64,000 nt of DNA from Trichoplusia ni (lineage: Eukaryota; Arthropoda; Insecta; Lepidoptera; Noctuidae): assembly GCF_003590095.1 (NCBI RefSeq), contig NC_039486.1, positions 9,298,336 through 9,362,335 of the forward strand, given 5' to 3'. A program made the translations under genes and the position numbers. Of this stretch, positions 27,182-38,189 are shown piece by piece (within the stretch, counting starts at the first letter, position 1; each line of letters opens with the position of its first letter). The notes beneath the pieces were generated by a model. It saw only the letters and a program-made list of their open reading frames with translations. It was not told the DNA's origin and did no database searches.

Positions 27182-27454
27182 TACTGGACTTGTTTCATTT
27201 AAACGTCCTGAAAGGTTGTCTTAGATGACATTGGATTTCGGTACCGGTTTGAAATTGTATTGTTGGATATTCTTTTTGATTTTGTCTTTAAAAATGTAAG
27301 TAATGTTTTTGTGGAACAGAAAAAGTTTATTTCGACCATGTAGTCTAGTTTGCAGTGTAATTTATAGGTGAATGTATTTTAAAATTGTATCTTCACCATA
27401 ATTAGTCTATTGTAAAGTACAGCTTAGCACAGGACCGTAGAAATTGGCACGAGA

Positions 27455-27517
27455 AAGGGGAGGCCTATGCCCAGCAGTGGGAGGATAAAGGCTGTGGATG
27501 ATGATGATGATGATGAA
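27455..27517 (+). repeat. Interspersed repeat tail, family G, with (GAT)n
   Basis: GGCCTATGCCCAGCAGTGGG, then AAAGGCTGTGGATGATGATG. A classic lepidopteran repeat tail ending in a GAT microsatellite (27497-27517). Confidence 0.7.
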
Positions 27518-28450
27518 AGTACAGCTAAACGAAAAAGATATAGGCGAAAGATTGTATATGAATGATTGACGTATAGTGATCCCTTAAGGAAACTAATTGA
27601 AAAATTCTTGCCATTTACAAGTTTCATCTCATTAAATACTTTAAGATAATCCTTAGACAATCCCAAACTTAAACTCACAAAACTACAAAATTTAATACGT
27701 CAATTTATAAAAGCGTAGGAAGTACATGGGCGGGCGCTTTGCAGCCGCTGCACGAAGTAAGTTGACAAAAGGAAATTGAATGTCACGTGTCAGGGGGACG
27801 ACAATACACGCGCGCAATGGCTAGCACAACTTTTACTATTGACAGGCTTTCCGTAGCTCCAACGTACTGGGAACTAATTTATAATTGTCTTTTTAGTTCG
27901 GTTATATGTGGAACTTTGACTTTTTGCTCTGCCTCTGTTTGTAATATGGATGTAAAGTTGCGCTTTTGCCATCCGTTGTGATAAATCTGATTTTAGGGAC
28001 AAATATAATGGTTTTTCTCCTTAACACTGTTTATTGATGCAGTGATTGGCTCTTCAAAGACTAAAACTAGGTTTATTAAGACGATTCGATTACCTTATCG
28101 TATTTTTCAGGTATATTACAGCCTAAGAAAATATTTTTTATGCTTGAATTTTGTTTATTTGTAAAATATGAAACAGTCCACTAAAATATTGGAATATCGC
28201 AACTGGATTTCTAATTTAGGAGTAACATACAAACTCATTATACAAAACGCGAACGAAAAATACAAGCTTACATTTGTAAAACTCGCTAATGAGCCTTTTC
28301 GGGATGATTTACAACGTAACGCGGTTAAACCTTTTCAATTTTGTCGGTTACGTACATATAGCATTGATCTTTCTTCCACGATAGGTGGCCGTTAATTGCA
28401 CGTCGTAAAAGGGTCATCAATCGCAGAAGAGCTTTAAAACGTGTGCTATC

Positions 28451-28549
28451 ATGGATTCGGAGAATTATGTAAAAGAGCCGGGAGCTGGCCAGATGCCAGC
28501 GGGCAAAGCCGACGCGTCACCAGTTCAACAGGTCACCACGTATACCTAA
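28451..28549 (+). CDS. Unidentified short ORF, possible first coding exon
   Basis: ATG in the context CTATCATGG opens a 32-codon frame, MDSENYVKEPGAGQMPAGKA then DASPVQQVTTYT and TAA. The composition (Gly, Ala, Pro, Asp, Glu) is unlike the Lys/Asn/Phe/Ile-rich translations of the surrounding DNA, and the segment is GC-rich. A possible 5' splice site, CAACAG|GTCACC, at 28531/28532 would make it a 27-codon phase-0 first exon. The site is a weak match to GTRAGT. No downstream partner exon was found. I recognise no family. Confidence 0.25.
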   Translation: MDSENYVKEPGAGQMPAGKADASPVQQVTTYT

Positions 28550-29267
28550 ATCCTCTTAGTTCTATCCTTATTATAGTGGAAAACTGAAATGAAAGTTCCA
28601 ATTTTATACGAATAAGATGTAGTCAACTTTTCGCCTTTTCGTGATTAGTTTCAAATTTAGTCATACAATCTATAAGTCATCTCCAAAATGATATCACTTG
28701 ACTTGTATTCTAACGGTCCAGATTTTGGTATTTCAAGAAGTTTGTAGTAAACCTATATTATTGAACTGGATTTAAATTAATAATTAATTACACATTGTAC
28801 ATCTACTACAGTTCCTAAAACCCTTACTTACTATAAAATGGCAAATTCAAAGGTTGTTCAAACAATATTTTTTATGCGAAATTCGAATAAATTCAAAAAG
28901 GAATATGGACCATTGGAAGCATGGAAGTAACGCGAAAATATGTAGCTAAGCCTATATTATTACCTCATATTTCCCGAAAATAAGAAGGAACAGCTTAATA
29001 CAGATATTATACGAGTGTTGTATTAAAGTTAAATCTGCTTTCGAGTTTTATTCCTTATTCTCGAGAGTCCGACGGCAAAAGATCTTTAAGCCTCCGTAAT
29101 TCGATTCCCTTTGTGATGCGACTGAGAGGATTTGAAAAAAAATAATTATGTACCAATTCTTCACCTTCCCTTATCACACTTATAAAAGATCTTTTTCTTC
29201 GAAAAGTAAACATTTTATTCACGATTTTTCTAAGATTTGATTCCATTACAAAGTGTTTAAAAGGTCG

Positions 29268-29410
29268 TCATCATCTTATCTTTTTCCCAACTATTTTGGT
29301 GTCGGCTGCTAGTTAGCGGAGGAACTCATTATGACATAGATCACAGTCACCTATCCCCGGACTGACCGTATTAAGCGTAGCTTAACCTCTGATCAATTTA
29401 CTAGGGCAGT
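29268..29410 (+). repeat. Interspersed repeat, family F (TCCCAACTATTTTGG)
   Basis: CGTCATCATCTTATC, CCCAACTATTTTGGTGTCGG and CTAGGGCAGTTGCTA follow the order of a common lepidopteran element that I know as 'cccaactatgttggggtcggcttcc'. Confidence 0.55.
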
Positions 29411-29954
29411 TGCTATGTATCATTAATACTCCATGTAGTTTCTTTGCTTTTCGATTGATTACTAAACACAAAATCCATTGTAAATATTTTCGACACAATA
29501 TGCAAAATTCTACGTTTCTATACGTTTAAAATAGATATAATATTAAAGTGAACTTTCTTAGAACCTAATCAATTTAGATCCAAAGTGATGACAACATAAC
29601 GTATCGGTTTAATATTTTTAAGCGTATGTTAATATTTGTGGTCGTTCTTATCATTTTAAAATTTTCTATGCAATATATATTTGCAACATGGTATTTCATG
29701 TTCTATGTAATTTCTTCTAAAACGAAAAACGTATAAATACGTCGAACTATCATACGAGATAAAAAAAAAAACAAGGGAACTCGGAAGTTCTTAAAATAAA
29801 ATTGATTCTCATTTGAATTATTGTATTACTGCCAATAATTAGAGAATGAAAACATCGTGAGGAAGTTTGTATTCCAATTAAATTATTTAAATCACGAATG
29901 TCCAATTAGCAGTGAGCTAGCTCAAATCTTCGCAAAAGGTAGTACTGAAAGAAG

Positions 29955-29990
29955 CCTGTTCCCAGTAGTAGGACATTTAGAAGCTGGTAT
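29955..29990 (+). repeat. Interspersed repeat tail, family G, diverged
   Basis: GCCTGTTCCCAGTAGTAGGA then CATTTAGAAGCTGG aligns to the family G tail at 27455. Confidence 0.45.
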
Positions 29991-30649
29991 CATTTAGTAA
30001 ATTGTTTTTCTTTCAAGGTAAAATCAAGCACTAACAATACAAATGTCAAGTTTGGACTAAAACCCGGTCGCATCGCAGTACAAAGAAAAACAAATTTGCG
30101 TATCTCTATTAGTCGTTTAATATAAAAAAACATTTTATGTAAAAAAATCAACTGACTATTTATCACGCTTATTGGGAAACAGCCTGGTGGAAGAGGAACG
30201 GACAACACGGATAGACAGAGGTCCCTCAATAACAGGGTTCCGTTAAACATCCTAAAAGCAAACTAGTAATATAACACTATATTTTTCTCCATTTTGTAAA
30301 CTTACAACACTTAACCTTTAGGTGAAACAATAACATCTACATTGTGCAAGTCTAGTTAATATTGTAGGAGTTGTCAAGACTACAATCTCGACAGACGCCG
30401 AGGTGCAAACGTTTTCCCGCGCAGTGTGTGCCACCGGAAGGAGAACAGACAACATGTCTGCCTGCACACCTGTCCTATTCTCATTTATACTTCAGTTCAA
30501 CATTAAACACTGAACTGTTATGGACATTTAAGTTTTTTTTAATTGTTTGAATAATGTTTTATGAGGATTTTTTTTATAGGTTCTGGATATCTTTTTTTTT
30601 AAAACGGCCCCCGCAGAAAAGAATTTAATCATTGTGTCGCAGCAAATCA

Positions 30650-30715
30650 CGTGCACAAAGACACACAGACTCAGAACAAGTACTTGTGGATCACACAAAT
30701 GCTTATAATATGCAA
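30650..30715 (-). repeat. SINE tail fragment, family E
   Basis: GTGCACAAAGACACACAGAC followed by AACAAGTACTTGTGGATCAC matches the tail half of the family E copies. The B-box half is missing. Confidence 0.55.
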
Positions 30716-31239
30716 AAATCACAAGACCCAATAATTGCCCTAAGCCCTAAGCCTAAAAACCAAATTATTGGGTAGTCGGATAGTTTTACAATTAATACTG
30801 ACAATGCTCCCTTGAAAAGTCCGTTGTATATTTATAAAAATATACTTAAGTATTGTGAAATTTCCATGGCCTAAAGTAAGTAGGTGCTTAAACATTTCAG
30901 TTGTCGATCTAAACAAGAAATAAAATATCCATAACCTTTAAATATCATCATCATCAATATTTGGAACAAAGAGAACACAAATAAAAGCTTTTTAATAATT
31001 ATGTAAATTTTGTCAAGTGTCAAGTTATACTAGTCAATAATAATTAGACTCAATTATTGTTGTTATTCTTGACCTTTCAGTTGGTAGGAATATATTTTAA
31101 GAATTATCGTATTTTGTATCAAGACGAATTTTTCTTTACGATTATTTGAACATTATATTTTAATGCGAGTTTATTTTTGCCGTCTTTTTGTTAATGTTTT
31201 TGTTTTGCTATGAATCGGGATTAATTATGTTACATTCCC

Positions 31240-31360
31240 AACGTTGCTGCTCATTTTGTTACTATAATAGCGGTAACCAAAATACACTATCAGTGAAAAT
31301 TCAACTGTCTAGATACGAGTTCACGAGATTCAGCCTAATGACAGACGGAAAGACAGCTGA
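31240..31360 (-). repeat. Interspersed repeat, family D, minus copy
   Basis: ACACTATCAGTGAAAATTCAACTGTC followed by CCTAATGACAGACGGAAAG is the reverse complement of family D blocks. Confidence 0.45.
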
Positions 31361-32232
31361 GAATCAATTGTGAGTACAAGGTTCAAATTTTTACACTTTG
31401 GTGAAGGAACAGAAAAAACTATCTTGTGATCATAACTCCCGTTCTGAATTAAGAATATATATTATTTAATCATAATATAATAAAAAATAAATTGAACACA
31501 AATATTGACTTAAGTAAAACCAAATTCAAACCAAAGTAGTAATTACATAAATTCAAAGGCTATGATTAATCCTCATTTGATTGACTTTAATTGACCCTTC
31601 AGAGGGTTCTTCATTAAATTACGTAATTTGAAGAAGATCGGAATTTCTGAACCGACATTTTGAAAATTATGTTTATTTAGTGTTCAAGTTCCCTGGAGCC
31701 ATTTTTTTTGTTACCAAGTCATTATAATATTGTCCCTTAGTAGACCTTTTTTAACTAAATTTGCCTTTGTAAATTACTTTTGTAGTTACGTGGACAGACT
31801 CACTTTTTGATATTAGGACTTTTTATTTGTTATATTTTTTTTTGGAATTAGATGTACAGATCTTGGTAACGTGACATTATATTGAAGTTAGTTCACTATT
31901 GCAAATTTAATGATACGAAAATGGTGACCTTTTTAAAATTTATTGACATTTAAGTAACAGTAGGTGGTTTGTTTATAAATTCATGGTGTATATTATAAAA
32001 AAATAATTTTGTAACATTAAAAAACAAAAAGCCGTTGCCTTCTACTAATATCTAAGCAATGGCTTAGTTCATATACCAAAAAGGCAATCTTTTTTGATGA
32101 TTATGATGTCTTGATAATTTGGTCTAATAAAAATCCCCATAATACATACATCTTCAAGTTTTTAACAAAACACATTACGTTTTGAACCATCACACACACG
32201 TACAGAGCGTTTTTACCTCAGCAAAACAAAAG

Positions 32233-32275
32233 CGGGGTATAAATCAGTGACGTCATAATTTCAGTGACGCGGGCT
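32233..32275 (+). promoter_or_regulatory. Possible core promoter: TATA-like box beside CRE
   Basis: GCGGGGTATAAATCAG is followed at once by TGACGTCA (about 32248-32255) and then TCAGTGACGCGGG. A TATA box in a GC-rich surround with a CRE and a TCAGT initiator-like word is suggestive. No coding start was found within the next few hundred bases. Confidence 0.25.
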
Positions 32276-32639
32276 GCCTTCCGGGAACACACCTGAGCCA
32301 CAGCGTTGGATTTTATTTTACCCTAGTACTTATATATTTGTATAGGTATATAGACTTAGAAGTGGAATAACGAAGAATTATCTTGGGCAATACGCCAATC
32401 TGTAACGAGTGACGACTGACGCGACTGACGATCATGAATTATTGTTTTGGGATCTCGATTATACTTCGTCTTTCTTTATTTAGCATATCTTAGTAACTTA
32501 TAGTCTAAACAAGTTTTTGTCATGAAAATATCACTAACGGAAGTGCTAACCAGGTAGGGTAAATTCTTTTTTGGAAATGTCTATCCAGCCATCGAGCTGA
32601 TGACTGAACAAACCGTTAGTTGACCTCCATTTTTTATTA

Positions 32640-32705
32640 TTATAGTTGTGGAATCGTGATAGTGTCATCGAAAAAGTGGCATCTCTCTTCCACACCTGCA
32701 ATATA
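32640..32705 (+). repeat. Interspersed repeat, family H, partial
   Basis: TTGTGGAATCGTGATAGTG then AGTGGCATCTCTCTTCCACA. First half of family H only. Confidence 0.5.
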
Positions 32706-33329
32706 TGATTTAAAGAAATGATGATAGACCCATTTGTATCCGTAATCATAATTGGCCAGCACAAGATGCTATAGGAAGATCAGTCATCATTATTGTAAAG
32801 GTATTTTCTTTGTTTAGAATATTAAGAAAATTTTAAATTACACCCAATGACTCCAAAGTAAAGTTCTTTAATAACCACGAATACATTTCCACACAAATGC
32901 AACAACATTCTACAAGTTAAATAACTCCTAAATCCGCAGATACGAATATCACGTTCTTGTATCCAGAACTCAGCTTATTTTAATTACAAGCTGACTTACT
33001 TCCCTCATTAGCCGACGCAAACAATGCCGAGACTACCATTAACTAGATGCAATTCAAAATGCACATGTATATTAATATTGTTAAAGTTGGAATTCAATTG
33101 CAGACGTGTTTTGAGATTCGGTTTGCTAACGATGTTCGCGTGAAACTGGAACTGACGTTGTCAAGTGCACTCCAGTGCTCGACTGGGTTTCAATGTGCGA
33201 AAAACGGTGAGGAGATTCAAGATTTCAAATTAAGATAATCGTGTAAATCGTTTTACATGCAATCTCCTGAATATTTAGTCCTTTGTGCGAGTGAATCAAA
33301 CTAATATAATAATCGTGGTAGAGAAATAA

Positions 33330-33470
33330 TCTGTTTGTTTTTGTGTATTTGTACCCTTTTCACTCAGAAACGGCTAGACCGATTTACCGAATACTAAAAA
33401 GTCATGAAATACACAAATGCTTTCATTAGGATATCGGGAAGAGGCTCAAATTTAACTTATAAGATTCAAT
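33330..33470 (+). mobile_element. Fragment of a Helitron-like repeat (family B/C related)
   Basis: Contains CTCAGAAACGGCTAGACCGA, the diagnostic block shared with 40112-40377 and 36550-36842, but no recognisable ends. Old fragment. Confidence 0.4.
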
Positions 33471-34497
33471 TACAGACAAAGGGCCCGGTGAAGTAAAAAT
33501 GAAAGCTTCTTGTAAAAAAACAACTTTACCAAGTAGGTATAGCACGTGTGACAGCGTAAAAATTAAATGTTATTAATAAATCCTCAACCTTGAACCTAAG
33601 AAGCTGTTTAAAGCCTTACTCCACGCTAAATAATCCTAACCAAACCCAAAGAACACACATTTAATCCTCACTTCCAAAATAGATAACACAAAATGTATTA
33701 TAATTAAACTAATCCCGACTTCCTAACCTATACTAATGTAGGTGATTTAGTTCATCTATTTTCTAACGCACGAGATTACATTACCTGAATCATAAATTAA
33801 GGGATTATGTATAAAATGGTTGAGGACAGCAACAAATTAGTGAATGATGCTTAATTTACTTAAAGACGATGATGAACGTGACGTGTTAGTAAAGGAGAGA
33901 TTTTATAGAAGTGTTGCAATGTGTTTTAATTACTTGTTTCATTTTTTTCATGTGTTTAGTTTTAAACGTTAAGTGTAGAGATGGACAGAAGACTACTAAA
34001 GCGCTGCTATCTGTCCATCTGTCTGTCACCAAACGTGGAGCAGAACTGTTCAGAAATAAATTTGCATCATTTATGAAAATTTCAACGTTGACTTGAGATT
34101 TGACACGATAGCAGACAGAAGGGCAAACATAACACCCTTAGTAATCGATATCGACCATACGATAACCTATACTCTAGCCAAATTTTTAAGAAGAATCAAC
34201 ATTACTTTTTCAGAATTTCCTGGAAAACCTTCGGGAAAAATTACTTTTGAGTTACCACAGTACCACTTCAAGAATCTCAAAATTCAGAAACACGTACTTT
34301 AATAATACATGAACGTGCAGGTCTATTAACCAGCCTAATACGCACATTCAGAACAGGTATAATTAATGAAGCGCTGTCTTTGAGACTGCGCGTGTAATTA
34401 TCAAGCGTTCTCATAACATTAGGTGCACGGCAACATAACTCGTTTTATCTCTAGCGGGCGCTCCACATAAATTACAACGGTTACCTACCGTTGAGTA

Positions 34498-34799
34498 AGG
34501 CTACGTTTCCACCTGAGATGAGCGAGGATGTTTAGCGAGAGATGTGTTTGTAAAGAACCGATTGAATCGCTTCATTTACCTGGTGTTGGTCAGCGCATTG
34601 CTTGTGGAAACGAGTCAGTGAAGCTAGATTTTTGCGCACACATCATAGACGAGGGATGTGTGCCAGCGTTGAAAACGATTTGTTGCTAGGTTATTGAAAA
34701 ATAATTGAATGAAAATAAATAAATGTGCATTTTCACAGCTCAGCTATACATCCTAGCACGACATATATCTCTCGCTCCGCTCTTATAGAAACTTAGCCT
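34498..34799. mobile_element. MITE-like element, TA-flanked
   Basis: It begins AGGCTACGTTTCCA and, from the other side, AGGCTAAGTTTCTA (12 of 14 match). A TA dinucleotide directly abuts both ends (34496-34497 and 34800-34801), as expected for a TA target-site duplication of Tc1/mariner-type or related elements. The inner parts share GAGCGAG-like words. No coding frame. 302 bp. Confidence 0.7.
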
Positions 34800-34801
34800 T
34801 A

Positions 34802-36549
34802 CACTCTCTTGTTACCGTACATTGATATTGAAAAGCTGAACTTTTGCAAGGATAGCTCCTGTACAGAAGTAATGTAATTGAGTGGTACTAAAATAAAATG
34901 CTAACGGTAGAAAGTAAGTGATCTTAGTTTCTTTAGGATAATGTGGCGTAAATCCATTGATCGTTTCGTTTGTTATTCATCTCCCAAACCTAACAAGTAT
35001 CTAAACCTACATGAGTATTTACGGCAATTTAAAAATAAGACTGTTTGAAATATGTGTTGAGAACGGGGATACAGGTCCGCCATCTAGATTTTGAGAATTT
35101 GAATTTAACATAGCATAGGGCTTCTCATCAACCCCCTACTATATGGAAGAACAAATATAACTTATTCAAAGAAAAAAGTGTACTCCTGCATTCTCTTAAT
35201 GATATTGTGATATTAAGCAGATTTTTCGATTTTTCTGAAAAGTAAACCTGCCTATTGCAACAAAGTGTTTATTATATTATACATTATTCTACTTCTTTAT
35301 CAATTTTCCTTGGGTTTAACATTCAGCAGTTTTTCGAATAAGAATCTTAAGTAAGATGAACATACTTCATATAACTTCAAATCCATCTATACTGTATATG
35401 TGTTTGTGTATCAGATTATCGTTCGCGAGGCAAGGCATACCATACGCTGCCGCTGAATGCCATAATTTGGAGCAGATGCATACCACTTAGGGAAGCATGC
35501 ACGGAGTTACCGAAGTACAAACAATGATTTGTATTACTTGTCTTGACAGTTGCCCAGAACTGTTACCAAGTTGATTATTTAGACAATTTCTAGTGCGAAC
35601 TGATCAACCCCGTATTTAAAATTTGGCTGTTAAATAAGGTTTTATTCAACTTTTATTTAGTCATTTAGGTCGTAATTGTTTGTTATGTACACATGAGTTA
35701 TTAAGAATAAGTTCAACTTTACCATTCGGTTGGTTTGGTTTTATTCAATTTTACATGTGTTTATTTTAATAGCATTGTCGTCATGTTCTAAGTACGTTAC
35801 ACGGCCAGATAAGATTTAGTGCAAAGATTTGGCTTGGCAATCACAAAATACTTGCTACACTGCAATCCAAACCATAACACGCATGGTCCTTGGTCCACAT
35901 TGAGGTGACCACACTCGCTCCAGTGGAGTATGGTGCTTAATTCTTTTTACATGCACAAAAGACTAATATTGAATGGGTATTTTTTATGGATACTTGTTTT
36001 CCTTAAAATAAAATATTTGTTATTTAGACTAATTCTTCATTAAGATATTTAAATGCGTAGGTGCAACTGTTTGCAGTGCACATGGTGTTAGTCTGTAAAT
36101 GATTCTTACATTTGTGGCTAGAAGTAGACGGTGACAAAGAAATGTATATGCAAACAGTTTACCTAATAAATAAAATAAACATTACATCCAAAAGTACATT
36201 GTAATTTCGTTTGCAACAGTTTCCATCCGTCATTTCCCAGTAATCTCAGACGATTCATAACACTGGCATTGTAAGGCGGGAGCCGTTTTTCATATCTGTG
36301 CAAATTTAACTCACACGGAAGAAATGTAAAATGCAAAGCAAATTGTTGCATAGCTCTTTTTATGAAACGTTGTTTGCATTGTGCAATTATTTTGAAGGTA
36401 TTTTTTAACCTGTGTTTTTATAAGTTTATTATTTCCTGCCTTTAATTTTTATATTTACAAAGTAACGTGTTTAGCTGCTTTGCTTAAGTTAAAGAACGAC
36501 GTCTTAAATAACAAAACATAAACATCTCTTTTGTTATGAGTTTGTTAGC
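34802..36549. other. No gene seen
   Basis: A 62-codon ATG frame on the minus strand (36351-36163) has mixed composition (RLPPYNASVMNRLRLLGNDG) but no recognised domain and no supporting splice sites. Confidence 0.45.
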
Positions 36550-36842
36550 TCCTCCACGTACTTATAAATAAATAAAAAATTGAAGCTTCTCCCTTGGTCG
36601 TCGCATCACGCGTGAACGGCTGGACCGATTTCGCTAAATCTTTTTTGTTGTACCTATTTATTATTGTCAGGAGAAGGTTCTTATGAAAGAAAAAAATAAA
36701 ATTGAGCGGAAAATTCGAATACTTAACCATCACATTAAGTGATTAGTGATTTGTTGGGTCCATCTCGACCCCAATAATATAAAGGCCGGGGAACTGGAAC
36801 TACGTAGGTATTCTCGCCAATAAAACCGTTGGGCACAGCTAG
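36550..36842 (+). mobile_element. Helitron-like non-autonomous element, family C
   Basis: Ends AAACCGTTGGGCACAGCTAG followed by T. An upstream block, AACGGCTGGACCGATTTCG, resembles family B's 'ACGGCT-GACCGA' block. The left boundary is not resolved; no clear TC start is seen. An antisense open frame over it is incidental. Confidence 0.55.
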
Positions 36843-38077
36843 TTCTGTATAAAATAAGTGCACATTATTTTTTTGTTAAATGTCGAATGCTCTAACTTGT
36901 ATTAGTACCTAAGTCGTGTAAACGTTACTTAACCCCTTAACTTTAACTTAAGGTTGGCCCTTGGATAAACTCCGCGTATAGAACTAAACAGTTAGTTTTA
37001 ACTTCGTAACATTCTGTGGCCAATTAAACTTTAGCTTACCACAAATTAGGAGGAAGTAAACAAAATGGGTAGACCTTTAACTAACCGAGGCTCGGAACTG
37101 GTTTACAAATTCATTTACAATTATGAAAACTAAGAAAACAACGGAGGGGAGACCGCTTTTGTTACAAACGAATTAAAATAAAAAAATAGTGTGTGTATGG
37201 CAAAACGCATACTTATCACACTATCATGTATTCCAAAAGAATAAAATCTTGTTAAAAATTGAAATGACCATTGTACTCCTGTCTGTCCGTCGGTGTCCAT
37301 CGTCAACAGGGTCTATCTCTGGTAACGGGATACCTGGTCAAGATCAGGCAACGGTTGTTACGGTCATAAAGTTAACCGACCAATTCGTTTATCATTGGCC
37401 TATTTGTATGGAACCCAGACCTTCGCAACGTCGACTCAGAATTGACCGATTTTTATTATCGAAATAAAATTTAAAAATCGATCCACAGACTTCACGAAGG
37501 AAATAACTATTAAAATGAATTCCACCTATTAGTTTATTACTTTGGTTAAAACAGAACGGAGCACTTTAAAATTAATCAATTAAATAGGCTGAGTGCAACA
37601 ATTAATTAATGTTGAACTGCTAATTACCACACCTGCATATTATTTGCTAATGGCTCTCAATGATTTGATAGAGTCTAGCGACCCGTGTAATATGGAACAT
37701 GAATGCTTTCTGATAATTACTCTTGACCACCCTTTGCGGTAAATGTTAACAGATCGGAACGCGTTTGTTTCATTGGAAAGGTGATATCAATGATCTCGTT
37801 GATAAATAAGTAGTGTCAGGTGATTGAGTTGACCAGTATTTATCACTCATGATGCATTTGCTAATGAGTAATGAAGGACTTTCAGGCCCGTGCTTAATTT
37901 CCTTGGTGATAGAGTAATTTATTTCTGCTTAATGTTTTAAATTATCAAGGGCGTCAAGAGTCGGACTCGTGACAATGAGGGTTCCATACAAATGAGCTGA
38001 ATGAAAATAAGTCTATTGGATGGGAAATTTACGGATAGGTAGAAAACCACAAATTCAGAACCCCATTTTTTTTTATA

Positions 38078-38185
38078 CAAAATCAAAATCAAATGTCATT
38101 TATTCAAATGAGGCTACTAAGTAGCACTTTCTGAAGGTCAGGTTACAATCGACAGCACCCAGTTTCACCCACCCTTCAACACTTC
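38078..38185 (+). repeat. Interspersed repeat (CAAAATCAAAATCA..TTTATTCAAAT type)
   Basis: ACAAAATCAAAATCAAATGT followed by CATTTATTCAAATGAGGCT and GTAGCACTTTCTGAAGGTCA. Matches the head of a repeat I know from many lepidopteran intergenic regions. Confidence 0.5.
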
Positions 38186-38189
38186 CTAA

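Larger units (their letters stand above)
30716..33329. other. No gene seen
   Basis: AT-rich with the family D (31240) and H (32640) fragments and the TATA/CRE patch at 32233. The minus ORF at 32764-32546 overlaps the family H fragment. Confidence 0.5.

Noticed and set aside
27424..27678. 84-codon minus-strand frame with a serine run
   Set aside because: The serine run is the translated (GAT)n microsatellite of an interspersed repeat tail.
33985..34090. Family D-like CTGTCCATCTGTCTGTCACC word; similar CTGTCTGTCCGTC at 37275
   Set aside because: Too short a match outside the CTGTCYGTC word to assign to the family with confidence.
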